A stretch of 64,000 nt of DNA from assembly GCF_001426645.1 (NCBI RefSeq), contig NZ_LMEX01000004.1, positions 310,492 to 374,491 of the forward strand, written 5' to 3'. The translations under genes and the position numbers were made by a program. Numbering within the stretch: position 1 is the stretch's first letter; each line of letters starts with the position of its first letter. The notes beneath the pieces are model-generated. The model had not been told where the DNA came from. It worked only from the letters and a program-made list of their open reading frames with translations, and ran no database searches. Positions 27,899-37,503 of the stretch are shown here, in pieces. The stretch comes from Rhodanobacter sp. Root480 (GTDB lineage: Bacteria > Pseudomonadota > Gammaproteobacteria > Xanthomonadales > Rhodanobacteraceae).

Positions 27899-29191
27899 CT
27901 AAAGCTGTTCGGCCGCTTGCGACGACAGCCAGTCGAACACGCGCTGGCGCCAGGGCCGTTCACGCCATTGCGCCAGGGTGAGTTCGCGCGAGCGGGCGAT
28001 GTCGCGGTCGATCACCCCGGTCATGTGCGCGGCGAAGGCGTGGTCGTAGATGTTGATATTGGATTCGTCGTTGAGCTGGAACGAGCGGTTGTCGAAATTG
28101 GCCGAGCCGCCGATGGTGAGGTAGCCGTCCACGATCATCAGCTTGTTGTGGAACAAGGCGGGCTGGTAACGGTAGATGCGCGCGCCGGCCTGCAGCATCG
28201 CGCCCCATTGCGCCTGCGAGGCGTTGCGCACCATCGTGCTGTCCACATGCGGGCCGGGCACCACCAGCCGCACGCGCACGCCACGCTTCAGCGCATCGCG
28301 CAGTGCGGTGAGGGTAAGTTCGTCGGGCACGAAATAGGCCGCCTCCAGATCGATGCGGCGGCGGGCACCGTTGATCGCCATCAGGTACATCAGCTGCATG
28401 TTCTCGCTGCCGCCCTCGGGCGAACTGGCGAACGCCTGCACCGCCAGGTCGCCCCGGGCCGGTGTCTCGGGGTAGTAGTCCGGACCCAGCAACGCTTCAC
28501 CGGTGGTGGCCAGCCAGTTGTCCCCGAAGATGGCCTGCATCTGCGCCGCGGCCGGCCCATCCACCCGGAACTGCATGTCGCGCCAGCGATCCGGTTGCAG
28601 GCCGTTGCCCTCCCACGCATCGGCGATGCCCACGCCGCCGTTGAACGCCACTTCGCCATCCACGATCAGCAGCTTGCGGTGGGTGCGGTTGTTGATGCGG
28701 TCGAGCGAGTACCAGTGCAGCGGATGGAAATACTCGAAGCGCACGCCACCGTCGCGCAGTGCATCGATGGCGTCCTGTTTCATGCGGGTGGAGCCGAGCC
28801 AGTCGGCCAGCACATGCACTTTCACGCCGGCCCGCGCGCGTTCGGTCAAGGCCTCGATGAACCGTTTCGAGACCTCGCCCGACCAGTAGATATAGGTTTC
28901 CATGTTGATGCTGTGGCGGGCACCGCGGATCGCCGCCAGCATCGCGGGAAAGATTTCCTCGCCGTTCTGGAAATCCGCCACCGCGTTGCCCACGCTGACG
29001 CTTGGCCCCAGCAGCGTGCCGAGCTCGCGCCGAAACTGCGCGCTTTCCACCGCACTTACATGGCCCAGCCGCTGCTGCAGTTGCCTTTCCTGCGGCCACA
29101 GGTTCAGCAGGACAATACCGATCAGCGCCGCCGCTACCGCACCGATCAGCAGCCAGAGCAGGTGTCGTCGCCACCGTACCGCCATTGCCAT
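27899..29191 (-). CDS. Phospholipase-D family / cardiolipin synthase-like protein
   Basis: 430 residues with one N-terminal membrane anchor (HLLWLLIGAVAAALIGIVLL) and two HKD motifs: HRKLLIVDGEVAFNGG and HNKLMIVDGYLTIGGSAN. Two HKD motifs form one active site in the phospholipase-D superfamily. The region METYIYWSGEVSKRFIEAL is typical of bacterial cardiolipin synthases of the ClsB/ClsC type, which join phosphatidyl groups in the inner membrane. Assignment between ClsB and related enzymes is uncertain. Confidence 0.9.
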   Translation of the reverse strand: MAMAVRWRRHLLWLLIGAVAAALIGIVLLNLWPQERQLQQRLGHVSAVESAQFRRELGTLLGPSVSVGNAVADFQNGEEIFPAMLAAIRGARHSINMETYIYWSGEVSKRFIEALTERARAGVKVHVLADWLGSTRMKQDAIDALRDGGVRFEYFHPLHWYSLDRINNRTHRKLLIVDGEVAFNGGVGIADAWEGNGLQPDRWRDMQFRVDGPAAAQMQAIFGDNWLATTGEALLGPDYYPETPARGDLAVQAFASSPEGGSENMQLMYLMAINGARRRIDLEAAYFVPDELTLTALRDALKRGVRVRLVVPGPHVDSTMVRNASQAQWGAMLQAGARIYRYQPALFHNKLMIVDGYLTIGGSANFDNRSFQLNDESNINIYDHAFAAHMTGVIDRDIARSRELTLAQWRERPWRQRVFDWLSSQAAEQL

Positions 29192-29281
29192 CGCGCCCGT
29201 CCTCGGTGTCGTTCATCGCCGGTGAACGGCGCGCCATTCCCTGCCCGTCCGCGGCGACTGCGCCGCCGCAAACGTGTAGCT

Positions 29282-29491
29282 CTAGCAGGAGCCAACCAAC
29301 TCGTGGGCGAACGATTGCGCCGCTTCCATGGCCTCATCCTCGCTTGCGAAATGTTCCGCCGGCACCGTGCGAAGCGAGCCATCGGGGAGCCGTACGGTAG
29401 CGCTGAACAGCCCGTCGTCCTGCCTGTTCAAAATCGCGGCGAAGGATTTGCCGCTGTCCTCGAAGGTGCGTTCCTGGTGGGCCTGGCTCAT
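29282..29491 (-). CDS. Small conserved-type hypothetical protein (69 aa)
   Basis: The ATG at 29491 gives 69 residues starting MSQAHQERTFEDSGKSFAAI and ending AAQSFAHELVGSC. It is acidic, with no signal or membrane segment. The composition (FSATVRLPDGSLRTVPAEHF) looks like a real folded domain and the codon use matches the neighbours. Family and function not recognised. Confidence 0.55.
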   Translation of the reverse strand: MSQAHQERTFEDSGKSFAAILNRQDDGLFSATVRLPDGSLRTVPAEHFASEDEAMEAAQSFAHELVGSC

Positions 29492-29671
29492 GGTGCGACC
29501 TCGCAGCTTGGATGGTGGAAACGCATCAATGCCACAAGGCCATGGCAGGCAATGTGAAGAAAAGGCCTGCAGGTACGACGGTTTTTGTTCACACCGCTGC
29601 AGCCGATTCAAGACTGCGCGTTAACCCCGCGGGCGGTACGTTGCACACCTACCCGTCAACGGAGCGCCGTC

Positions 29672-29830
29672 ATGTCCCAAGGTGACAAATCGTCCTACAC
29701 CAACAAGCAGAAACGCGAGGCCGCGCACATCGAGAAGAGCGAGAAGAAGGAAGGCAAGTCGGAGAAGACCGCCGAGCGGATAGCCTGGGCGACCGTGAAC
29801 AAGCAGGACGGCGGCGGCAAGAAATCCTGA
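29672..29830 (+). CDS. Small lysine-rich protein (52 aa)
   Basis: The ATG at 29672 gives 52 residues: MSQGDKSSYTNKQKREAAHI, then a charged middle (EKSEKKEGKSEKTAER) and ending WATVNKQDGGGKKS. Similar tiny proteins with the TxKQKRxAxHIE and AWATVNKxxGGGKKS ends are widespread in proteobacteria and often carry the label plasmid stabilisation protein, without functional proof. Very hydrophilic, probably disordered or nucleic-acid-binding. Confidence 0.7.
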   Translation: MSQGDKSSYTNKQKREAAHIEKSEKKEGKSEKTAERIAWATVNKQDGGGKKS

Positions 29831-29864
29831 TCGCCCACGCCGCCATCGCCGATGGATCGTCGCC

Positions 29865-30791
29865 CTAGCAGGCGTGTTGCAACGCGTAATCGATCGCCGC
29901 GCATACGGCCGCCACCTGCGCGTCGTTGCATTGTTCGGGCGTCGCGCGCGGGCTGTCGGGGTAGACCTCGGTGGTGGTCTTGTAAGGCGCATCGGTGATG
30001 CCGGCGCACAGGCCCAGCGCCTTCAACGCATAGGCGATCACGCCCGGCCCCACCACGGGCGAGCCGATGATTTCGCCGCGGGCATCGGCCGGTGCGATGT
30101 GGGTCACCTTGGCCACGGCGTCGATGATGGCCTGCTGGAACGCCGGCTGCGGATGCTCGCTGTCGTCCACCAGATAGAAGCCATCGGGGATTTCGCCGGG
30201 CACGTACGCCACGCCATCGCGGGCGGCCAGCGCGGGGCGGAATTCCGATTCGTCCGTGTCCGTGGTTTCGTGCAGGTCGACGTGCACCAGCACGCGATCG
30301 CGGAACGGCGCCACCAGCCGCATCAGCGCCGCCGATTCCTGCGCCGGGCTGTTGTCGCGAAACGAGCGGTTGGGATCGAGCGCCCGCATGTTCCATCGAT
30401 GAATCCGCTCGTAGCCCCAGGGGCTGACGCAGGGCACCACCATCAGGTTGGCCTTGCCCGCGTAATCCGCCGCGTGCCGGTCGGCGAACTGCAGCGCGCC
30501 GTGCACACCACTGGTCTCGTAGCCGTGCACGCCGCCGGTCACCAGCACGCAGGGCAGCGCCTCGCGCCAGTCGCGGCTGCGGATGGCCAGCAGCGGGTAG
30601 CTGTCCGGCGGGTAATCCAGCTGGCCGTAGGGGATCACGTCGAAACGCGAACGCAGCGCGTCGACGGCATCGAGCACATCGGCCCGGTAGCTGCGCTGGA
30701 CGCGCTGGCGCGATTGCCAGGCCGCCACTTCCGCCTCGCCCCACGGACGGCCGGGCGTGCCGATGGGATAGGTTGACTGGCTTGTCGTCAT
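29865..30791 (-). CDS. M14 family zinc carboxypeptidase / desuccinylase-like protein
   Basis: 308 residues from ATG 30791, which has a GGGAG ribosome-binding site 7 bases away; a second ATG at 30797 is less well placed. The zinc site reads GGVHGYETSG (His and Glu ligands) with a later His in VHVDLHETTDTDE. NMRALDPNRSFRDN and the C-terminal TTTEVYPDSPRATPEQ fit the succinylglutamate desuccinylase/aspartoacylase branch of M14. It is cytoplasmic (no signal). The likely reaction is cleavage of an amide-linked carboxy-terminal or acyl group; the substrate is not determined. Confidence 0.85.
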   Translation of the reverse strand: MTTSQSTYPIGTPGRPWGEAEVAAWQSRQRVQRSYRADVLDAVDALRSRFDVIPYGQLDYPPDSYPLLAIRSRDWREALPCVLVTGGVHGYETSGVHGALQFADRHAADYAGKANLMVVPCVSPWGYERIHRWNMRALDPNRSFRDNSPAQESAALMRLVAPFRDRVLVHVDLHETTDTDESEFRPALAARDGVAYVPGEIPDGFYLVDDSEHPQPAFQQAIIDAVAKVTHIAPADARGEIIGSPVVGPGVIAYALKALGLCAGITDAPYKTTTEVYPDSPRATPEQCNDAQVAAVCAAIDYALQHAC

Positions 30792-30943
30792 GCGCATGCT
30801 CCCGGCGTGGAAAGCCACGCACTGTAGCACCGGGTGCGGAACCGCCGGGTCAACGTGGCGGCGCGGCACCATGCTCTTCGCGTCGCCGGATGGGCTAGAT
30901 TGTTCGACGGGAATCGCCGCGCGGCGCGGGTGATGGAACCGGC

Positions 30944-31570
30944 ATGAACGAACAACTGCTTTTCAACGTGGTGGATCTGGCCGGCACGTTCGCCTTCGCG
31001 ATCAGCGGCGCCACCGCGGCGCGACGCTGCCAGCTCGACCTGTTCGGCATCCTCGCCATCGCCTACATCACCGCCTGCGGTGGCGGTATTGCGCGCGACG
31101 TGATGATCGGCGCGATCCCGCCGGCCGGCCTGTCCGACTGGCGCTACCTGCTCACCGCGGTGATCGCCGCCCTGTTCACCATCGCCGCGTATCCGTGGGT
31201 GGAACGGCTGACCTACCCCGTGCGCCTGTTCGACGCGATGGGCCTGGGCCTGTTCGCGGTGTACGGCGCGCACAAGGCCCTGCTGTTCGGCCATAACGCG
31301 GAGGTGGCGGTGCTGCTGGGCATGGTCACCGCGATCGGTGGGGGCATGGCGCGCGACGTGCTGCTGACCCGCGTGTCGATCGTGTTGCAGAAGGAGATCT
31401 ACGCACTGGCGGCGCTGGCCGGCGCCGCCATGACGGTCATCGGCGAGCGCCTGGGGTGGCCGCCGGTGTGGGCGACATGGTTGCCGATCCTGCTCTGTTT
31501 TTCGCTGCGTTTCCTGTCCCTGCACCGCCACTGGAACCTGCCGCGGTTCGGGCGCGATCCGGACGCCTGA
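30944..31570 (+). CDS. UPF0126 / TRIC-type cation channel protein
   Basis: 208 residues with about six or seven membrane helices in two similar halves. Each half carries a glycine-rich ARD motif: GGGIARDVMIG and GGGMARDVLLT. This is the signature of the UPF0126 family, bacterial relatives of trimeric intracellular cation channels. The start MNEQLLFNVVDLAGTFAFAI is standard for the family. It stands alone and is convergent with the DUF3016 gene. Confidence 0.92.
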   Translation: MNEQLLFNVVDLAGTFAFAISGATAARRCQLDLFGILAIAYITACGGGIARDVMIGAIPPAGLSDWRYLLTAVIAALFTIAAYPWVERLTYPVRLFDAMGLGLFAVYGAHKALLFGHNAEVAVLLGMVTAIGGGMARDVLLTRVSIVLQKEIYALAALAGAAMTVIGERLGWPPVWATWLPILLCFSLRFLSLHRHWNLPRFGRDPDA

Positions 31571-31577
31571 CGATACC

Positions 31578-32093
31578 TCAGAGCTTGTCGGGGCCCTGGC
31601 GCAGCCAGCGGTCGATCATCGGCCTTTCGTAGCGCAGCGAGTCGTTGTCGCTGATGCCGGCGTGGTCCATGAAGGACATGTCGCGCAGAATGCGGCTGCC
31701 CTGGCGCAGCACCTTGCCGTCGGCGCCATACAGCGTGAAATCCAGATCGATCCGCGGCGGATAGCGGCTCTTGATGATGCGGATGGTGCTCAGGTGCGGC
31801 CCGTGCCAGGGCTCGTATTCGCCGGCCAGGTCCACGTCCGTCACCGTGATGTCCAGCCGTTGGCCCGGCGCCAGGATGCGCGACGCGCGCTGGGCGATGT
31901 AATCCTTGAGCGGGTTCAGATAACCATTGGCATCGATCGGATGCGCGAACGCGCTGCGCTTCGTCTCGGTGAACAGCTTCGGGTCGGTGTAGTGGACGGT
32001 GACGTTGGTCGGTGGCGGCGCCGCATGCACGCTGGCGCAGGCAAGCGCCAGCACGGCCAGGCAACCGAGCAGTGGCGTGGAGGAAAGTTTCAT
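31578..32093 (-). CDS. DUF3016 family exported protein
   Basis: The ATG at 32093 gives 171 residues with a signal peptide (LGCLAVLALACASVHA). The start of the mature part, VTVHYTDPKLFTETKRSAF, and the later VTDVDLAGEYEPW and IDLDFTLYGADGKVL are DUF3016 features. Periplasmic, function unknown. The open frame continues upstream to 32537, but that part is a shadow lying across a divergent promoter region and the CHRD gene. Confidence 0.85.
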   Translation of the reverse strand: MKLSSTPLLGCLAVLALACASVHAAPPPTNVTVHYTDPKLFTETKRSAFAHPIDANGYLNPLKDYIAQRASRILAPGQRLDITVTDVDLAGEYEPWHGPHLSTIRIIKSRYPPRIDLDFTLYGADGKVLRQGSRILRDMSFMDHAGISDNDSLRYERPMIDRWLRQGPDKL

Positions 32094-32370
32094 CGCAAGT
32101 CTCCCGAAGCGGGTCAGGGCAGCGTCAGCGCCTGGCGGGGGAAAGCCCTGCTGGGCAGCCGGTTCCGGCCCAGTATACGTCCGCGATTCCACGCGTTCGG
32201 TGAACCGCAGCCATCGCCGGATCCGCCCCGCCGCAGGTTTGCGGAAACCTTGTCGCAGCTTGCACGCGCGGAGGTCCACACTCGCCCGCGATCCGGTTGC
32301 CGGCCCGCGCGTCGACCTCATCGGACCACCCCGCCGGGCGCACCGGCATCCCGACCGAGAGGATTCCACC

Positions 32371-32811
32371 ATGCAGAAGTCGCCATGCACATTGCTGCCA
32401 CTTGCCGTGGCCGCCATGCTCGCTTTCTCCACCGCCGCCATCGCCAAGGACGTTTCCCTCAGCGGCGATTTCGCCGGTGAGCACGGCGCCGCCAGCCAGC
32501 CCTCGGGGCATGTGGCGGCCACCCTCGACACCACCACGCATCAGCTCAAATACACCATCGATTACGAGGGTCTCAGCGGCCCGGTCACCATCGCGCACTT
32601 CCACGGGCCGGCCAAACCGGGCGTGGAAGCCGGCGTGATGAAACTCATCCCCGGCCCGTACAAGACCGGCATGAGCCATACGGTGACCATCGACGCCGAG
32701 ACCCAGTCGGCCATGCTCGACGGCGCGACCTATGTGAACCTGCACACCAAGGCGCACCCGAAGGGCGAGGCACGCGCGCAGATGAAGGTCGACGAATCAG
32801 CGGGGATGTAA
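32371..32811 (+). CDS. CHRD domain exported protein
   Basis: The ATG at 32371 gives 146 residues with a signal peptide (AVAAMLAFSTAAIA). The rest is a single CHRD domain: SGHVAATLDTTTHQLKYTI, ITIAHFHGPAKPG-like (here VTIAHFHGPAKPG) and YVNLHTKAHPKGEARAQM. CHRD domains occur in chordin and in many bacterial secreted proteins and may bind metal or ligand through the conserved histidines. Divergent from DUF3016. Function unknown. Confidence 0.88.
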   Translation: MQKSPCTLLPLAVAAMLAFSTAAIAKDVSLSGDFAGEHGAASQPSGHVAATLDTTTHQLKYTIDYEGLSGPVTIAHFHGPAKPGVEAGVMKLIPGPYKTGMSHTVTIDAETQSAMLDGATYVNLHTKAHPKGEARAQMKVDESAGM

Positions 32812-32887
32812 CGCCAGCCCACGCACTACGGCAGATTGAGAGGCCGGAAGAATCCAGTGCGTTGCCTCAGGGAAACTCTGATTTTGC

Positions 32888-33001
32888 CCATCATCCCAGC
32901 GAGGCGCTTTTCAACGGCCGAACGGCCGGTCAAGCGGGGATCCAGCGCCTCCAGGCCATGCAAAGAAAAGACGCTGGATTCCTGCTCCCGCGGAATGACG
33001 A
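32888..33001. repeat. Degenerate dispersed palindrome
   Basis: Nested inverted segments: AGCGGGGATCCAGCG at 32934-32948 pairs with CGCTGGATTCCTGCT at 32972-32986, and outer CATCATCCC pairs loosely with GGAATGACGA. The pattern, a ggggatccagcg/cgctggattcc core with gtcat ends, is that of a palindromic repeat common between genes in this group of bacteria (from memory). It fills most of the gap after the CHRD gene. Confidence 0.55.
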
Positions 33002-33062
33002 GGAAAAGCCGATTGATCAGACCTTTCCTCAGGAGGCGAGTCGCTTGCCGACTCGCCTCGAT

Positions 33063-33377
33063 TCACCGACCGCCCCGCGACTGATGGACCAGGAAGCTGA
33101 AATAAATCAGGTAGAGGGCCGTCGCGCCCAGCGGCAGCGCATACCACGCGTACGACTGCGCGCCAGCGCCTTGCCAGTGCCGAACCAGCACGATTGCCGC
33201 GCTCCACAAACACGTGCCGGGCAGCACCAGCGCCGACAGATCCAGCACCCTCACCTGAGCCGGCCGAAAGTCACCGCCGTTGACCAGGCCGCCCGCTGAG
33301 AAGGCGACCAGCATGAACAGGCAAACGGCCAGCATCAGCTGCCCGAACGTACCCAGCAAAGTCCAGACGATCGACAT
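33063..33377 (-). CDS. Small membrane protein (104 aa)
   Basis: 104 residues with three membrane segments (LLGTFGQLMLAVCLFMLVAF, LVLPGTCLWSAAIVLV, WYALPLGATALYLIYFSFLV). No family is recognised. The ATG at 33377 gives MSIVWTLLGTFGQL. GC3-rich codon use agrees with its neighbours. It is followed (on the other side) by repeat sequence. Confidence 0.65.
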   Translation of the reverse strand: MSIVWTLLGTFGQLMLAVCLFMLVAFSAGGLVNGGDFRPAQVRVLDLSALVLPGTCLWSAAIVLVRHWQGAGAQSYAWYALPLGATALYLIYFSFLVHQSRGGR

Positions 33378-33464
33378 CCCATTCCCCTTTGGTTCGATAC
33401 CGGCCTCCGACGAGCCGGACGGCTTTTCATATCCTGTTGCGTCGCCCGCCGCGCGCTCGCCCGA

Positions 33465-34577
33465 TCAAGCCGGCGCCGCACTCTCCGCCCGATTTCGTCC
33501 TTGTTGCTTGGCGGCGTACAGCGCGGCATCGGCGCGATGGAACAGGCTTTCGGCCGTATCGGCCGGTGTGACGCTGGCCACGCCGCAACTGATGGTGATG
33601 GACAGGTCGTCGATCAGCGGCGCGCGTGCCACGTGCGCGCACAGCGCGTGGGCCTTGCGCAGCGCGTCGTCGAGCCCCGCCTCGGGCAGCACGATCACGA
33701 ACTCCTCGCCACCCCAACGGCCCAGCGTGTCGCCATCGCGCAAGGCCTGCCGTGCGCGCAACGCCAGCGCCTTCAGTGCCCGATCGCCCACCGGATGGCC
33801 GAAACGGTCATTCACGTCCTTGAAGTGGTCGATGTCGATCATGATCAGCGCGAAGCCGCTGCCGTAGCGCTCGAAGCGGGCGAGTTCGTAGCCAACCACC
33901 TGCGAGATCCGTCGCCGGTTGGGCAATCGGGTCAGTTCGTCGGTGTGCGACAGCGTCGCCAGTTCGTCCATCGTCAACTGCGCCACCTGCAGGCGCTGCT
34001 GGTAGCTGGAGAAGAAATACAGCGCCGCCACCAGCACCGCCGAAACCATGTGCAACTGGATGGTGAAGTTGGCGAACCGCGGCGACGGCGACTGCAGCAG
34101 GTAAGGCAGGCTGATCACCAGGAACAGCGCCATGATCCCCAGCGAAATGCGCAGGCTGGATTTGTGCCCGGCCACGATGAAGGCGAACACATAGATCACC
34201 GGAATCCACAGATACAGCGGTTCGAGGTCAATGCGGCCGCCGTAGGAGGGGAAGTACAGCCGCAGCACCATGCAGGCCGCGCAGATGCCGGCGGCAAACA
34301 GCAGGCACATCATCTCGACCACCCGCTCGGGCAGCATCCGCCCGCTGACCGCCGCAAACATCAACGGGTGAAAGACGAGGTTCGCCACAAACACGTCGCG
34401 CAGCGCCGGTGAGGAGATGCCGCCCAACGCCATCAGCGTCCAGGCCAGCACCGTGCTGATCCAGGCCAGGCTGAAAATCGCCAGCATCACGACGCGCTTG
34501 CGCTCCCGGCCGGCGTAAGGTTCCGGCCGGCGCTCGCCGTTCGGGGGCGGCGCGGCAGCGTCGATATTCAGTGGCAT
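33465..34577 (-). CDS. Membrane-bound diguanylate cyclase
   Basis: 370 residues from ATG 34577 (an in-frame ATG at 34598 is possible). Six hydrophobic segments (about 35-200) make an N-terminal MASE-like membrane sensor, and a coiled stretch (SSYQQRLQVAQLTMDELATL) leads into the GGDEF domain starting at DELTRLPNRR. The active site is GGEEF at 289-293 and an RxxD inhibitory site (RDGD) lies five residues before it. It should make c-di-GMP at the inner membrane under feedback control. The signal sensed is unknown. Confidence 0.9.
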   Translation of the reverse strand: MPLNIDAAAPPPNGERRPEPYAGRERKRVVMLAIFSLAWISTVLAWTLMALGGISSPALRDVFVANLVFHPLMFAAVSGRMLPERVVEMMCLLFAAGICAACMVLRLYFPSYGGRIDLEPLYLWIPVIYVFAFIVAGHKSSLRISLGIMALFLVISLPYLLQSPSPRFANFTIQLHMVSAVLVAALYFFSSYQQRLQVAQLTMDELATLSHTDELTRLPNRRRISQVVGYELARFERYGSGFALIMIDIDHFKDVNDRFGHPVGDRALKALALRARQALRDGDTLGRWGGEEFVIVLPEAGLDDALRKAHALCAHVARAPLIDDLSITISCGVASVTPADTAESLFHRADAALYAAKQQGRNRAESAAPA

Positions 34578-34846
34578 CGGGATACGTTCGCACGGCATGC
34601 GGAAGGGCCATGCGTCGTCGATCGCCGACAGTCGCGGGGGGCTGACAAGTGCGGCGCGACTTCGGTCATCCTGGTGTCCCCCGTTGCCAGTCGATGGCGA
34701 CGCCGCCCGATGGCGACGACAGCCACGGGCGAAGCATGCCTTCCGGCCGCGAAAAAAAACAGCTTGCGCGCCGCGCATCCCTGCCTGGCGCGCGGCGGAA
34801 CGGTGCAGCGTGGGCCTGCGCCACATCGACCGCGCAAGGCGGGAAA

Positions 34847-36058
34847 TCAGGGCGCGCGCGGGTCCAGCGCGGTCGGCGTGGTGTTCACCAGCGGCACGAA
34901 ATTGTCGTCCGCTGTCACCTCGCGCTTGCGGCGGGTGAAGCGATACAGCGCGTAGGCGGCCAGTGCGCCGTCGAGTACCGCGAACCACACGAACAGCAGC
35001 TCCGGCCGCAGCAGATACATCAGCGCGCCGGCCAGCAGCGGCCCCACCGCCGAGCCGACGCCGTTGACCAGCAGCACGGTGCTGGAGGCCGACAGCAATT
35101 CGTCGCGGTGCAGGTAATCGACCAGGTGCGCCACGGCGATCGGATACAGGGTGAAACTCATGCCGCCGAAGACGAAGATCACCACCATCGCCACCGCCCC
35201 GCCGGCCGCCGGCAGCAACAGGTTGACCACCGCCGCCAGCGCCGCGACGACGCTGATCAGCGACAGCGCGAGGCGGCGGTCGATGCGGTCGGAAAAGCGC
35301 CCCAGCGGCCATTGCAGCACCACGCCGCCGGCAATCGCCGCGCTCATGTAAGTGCCGATGTCACCCGCCCCCAGCCCACGCGCAGCGGCGTACAACGGCA
35401 GCAAACCCCAGAACGCGCCGAGCACCAGTCCGGAAATGAATGCACTGACCAGCGCCGTGGGCGCCAGCCGGAACAGGCGCCTGACCTGCACCTTGGGCAT
35501 CGAACGCAGCTGGGGTTGCGGCTGGGTGGTCAGCACCACCGGCAGGCTGGCGGCACAGAACAGGATGGCGACGACACAGAACAGCACGAAGCCCTCGCCC
35601 GGGATGCGCAAAAGCTGCTGCGCGGTGGCGCTGGCCGCCAGGTTCACCATCATGTAGACCGCGAACACCGAGCCGCGATGTGCCGGCTCGGCCACCGCGT
35701 TGAGCCAGCTTTCGATGATCGCGTACAAGCCGACCAGCAGCAGGCCCTGCAGCACGCGCAGCACCAGCCACACGCCGTAGACCGGATCGAGCGCCTGCAC
35801 CAGCACCACCACCGCCACCAGCGCCGTGCAGAACGCAAACGTGCGGATGTGGCCGATGCGATGCGTCAGCCGCGGGATGGTGTAGGTGCCAAGCAGGAAC
35901 CCGGCGTAATAGGCGGACGTCAGCACGCCGATCATGGCCACGGAAAACCCCAGCGCACGCCCCTCCAGCGCAATATGCGTGTGCAGCAGGCCGACTCCCA
36001 TCAGCAGGAAGACGGTACTCAGCAGCAGCGGTGTCGCGGTGCGGATGGTGGACAGCAT
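34847..36058 (-). CDS. MFS transporter
   Basis: The ATG at 36058 gives 403 residues and twelve predicted membrane helices. The loop motif RLTHRIGHIRTF after helix 2 and GRFSDRIDRRLAL in the second half are the duplicated major-facilitator motifs (GxxxDRxGRR type). The order and IESWLNAVAEPAHRGSVFAV in helix 4-5 resemble the YcaD-like branch of putative permeases. The substrate is unknown. Confidence 0.88.
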   Translation of the reverse strand: MLSTIRTATPLLLSTVFLLMGVGLLHTHIALEGRALGFSVAMIGVLTSAYYAGFLLGTYTIPRLTHRIGHIRTFAFCTALVAVVVLVQALDPVYGVWLVLRVLQGLLLVGLYAIIESWLNAVAEPAHRGSVFAVYMMVNLAASATAQQLLRIPGEGFVLFCVVAILFCAASLPVVLTTQPQPQLRSMPKVQVRRLFRLAPTALVSAFISGLVLGAFWGLLPLYAAARGLGAGDIGTYMSAAIAGGVVLQWPLGRFSDRIDRRLALSLISVVAALAAVVNLLLPAAGGAVAMVVIFVFGGMSFTLYPIAVAHLVDYLHRDELLSASSTVLLVNGVGSAVGPLLAGALMYLLRPELLFVWFAVLDGALAAYALYRFTRRKREVTADDNFVPLVNTTPTALDPRAP

Positions 36059-36288
36059 GAGGTAGGCAGGCGATGGGCAGTGCGCGCTGTACCGCCCATG
36101 GCAGGCTTTCGACGGCGACGCGGAAAAGGGAGCAGAGGCAAGCCGGATGATCCGGCCCGCCCCTACCTTACAGGACAGGCCGCAACGGCCCGGGCGGCGT
36201 CGGCATACGGGTTTCGTCCGCACAGCTTAGGCCGCCGCGCGGCAACCGGGACTGAACTTTTGGCGGGTGCCCCGGGCGCCACCGGAGC

Positions 36289-37332
36289 CTAGTTGCCCGC
36301 CGTGCTGCGGCCGAGCGTGGCGGCGCGATTCAGAGCCGATTCGGCCGCGCGCTCCTTGCCCAGCTGCCGATAGGCGTGGGCCAACCCGGTGAAGAAGCGG
36401 GGCTCCTTGTCGTACAGGCGGATGGCCTGGCGATAGTGCTGCGCGGCCGCCTCGTAATCCCCCTCCCTTGCCGCGCCCTCGGCCTGCACGAACGCGAAGT
36501 AGGGGTCCTTCGCCTGGATCTTCTCCAGCCGCCGTGCGTAGGTGACGCGTTTTGCCTCCTCGCCGCCGTCCCGGTAAAGCGTCACCAGGTTGACCAGTGC
36601 GCTCGAGTTTTCCGGATCCAGTGCCAGCGCCTTCAGGTAGTCGCGTTCGGCGGTTGCGCGGTCGCCCTTGCGCAGGCTCAACACGCCCGCGTTGGCCCAG
36701 GCGCTGGGATAATGCGGGGCCAGCTGCAACGCCATCGCCATGTACGGATCGGCCACGGCGGGCGAGGCGCCCACCAGCAGCTCGGCGGCACGGTTGTTGT
36801 AGTACAGCGCCAGCAGGTGCGCGTCGGTAATCCGCTGGGGCGGGCTGCGCGCCACAAGCAGGTCCCGCGCCACATCGATCGTGTAGTGCGACTGACCGAT
36901 CAGGATTCCCGCGTTTACGTGGTTGAAGCCGTAGACGATGTCCCGCTCCGCGCGCCACGACACGACGTCGACAAGCTCCTGCCCATAGGCATCGAGGCCC
37001 GCTTCGCGCGCCAGCGCCACGGTCAGCAGGGTGAAGGTGAGGCAGTTGGCCTTGCGCGCGCGATACGCCTGTTCGACGGTATACGTGGCGTCGACCGCGT
37101 ACTCCATGCCCAGGCCGGTCTTCTTGAACAGGAAACCCGCCAGCCGCTCCAGTCGCGATCGCCGCGAGCCGCCCCCGTCAATCACCTGCGCCTGCAACTG
37201 CGTGCGCAACTCGGGCGGCAGCGCCATGACCTGTTCGGGGCGCGGCATGGGGGGCAACACCGGCGTCACCGGTGCAGACGGGGCAACAGTCGAGGCAACA
37301 GCAAGCAACGCTGCGTACGCCAGAATGACCAT
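36289..37332 (-). CDS. Transglutaminase-like protein with TPR repeats
   Basis: 347 residues with a hydrophobic N-terminus acting as signal or anchor. The first half has a transglutaminase-like (papain-fold) triad: Cys97 in RARKANCLTFTLL, His138 in FNHVNAGI and Asp153 in HYTIDVARDLL. The second half holds about four tetratricopeptide repeats (AWANAGVLSLRKGDRATAER, YLKALALDPENSSALVNL, AQHYRQAIRLY, RFFTGLAHAYRQLG). It may be a periplasmic peptidase-like or binding protein. No partner is evident nearby. Confidence 0.82.
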   Translation of the reverse strand: MVILAYAALLAVASTVAPSAPVTPVLPPMPRPEQVMALPPELRTQLQAQVIDGGGSRRSRLERLAGFLFKKTGLGMEYAVDATYTVEQAYRARKANCLTFTLLTVALAREAGLDAYGQELVDVVSWRAERDIVYGFNHVNAGILIGQSHYTIDVARDLLVARSPPQRITDAHLLALYYNNRAAELLVGASPAVADPYMAMALQLAPHYPSAWANAGVLSLRKGDRATAERDYLKALALDPENSSALVNLVTLYRDGGEEAKRVTYARRLEKIQAKDPYFAFVQAEGAAREGDYEAAAQHYRQAIRLYDKEPRFFTGLAHAYRQLGKERAAESALNRAATLGRSTAGN

Positions 37333-37503
37333 GTCGAAACCTCCACGCCTGGGGAGGGGCGGGAATGGTTACTGGGGTCAGTCTAACCTTTTCGAGGGCC
37401 TTGGCTAGTGCTGCCACGAACGGGCCGGCAGCCGCCGAAAACCGGGCCATCCAGCCCGCCGGACCAGCAGATCGACACGCCAGCGCAACATGACCTGGGC
37501 GGC

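Noticed and set aside
29585-29671. Upstream extension of the small lysine-rich protein
   Set aside because: The first 29 residues of the open frame are unlike the family; the ATG at 29672 gives the conserved MSQGDKS start.
33465-35312. A 615-residue reading of the membrane diguanylate cyclase
   Set aside because: The extra 245 N-terminal residues overlap the MFS gene in another frame and are shadow-like. The protein-like part begins at ATG 34577.
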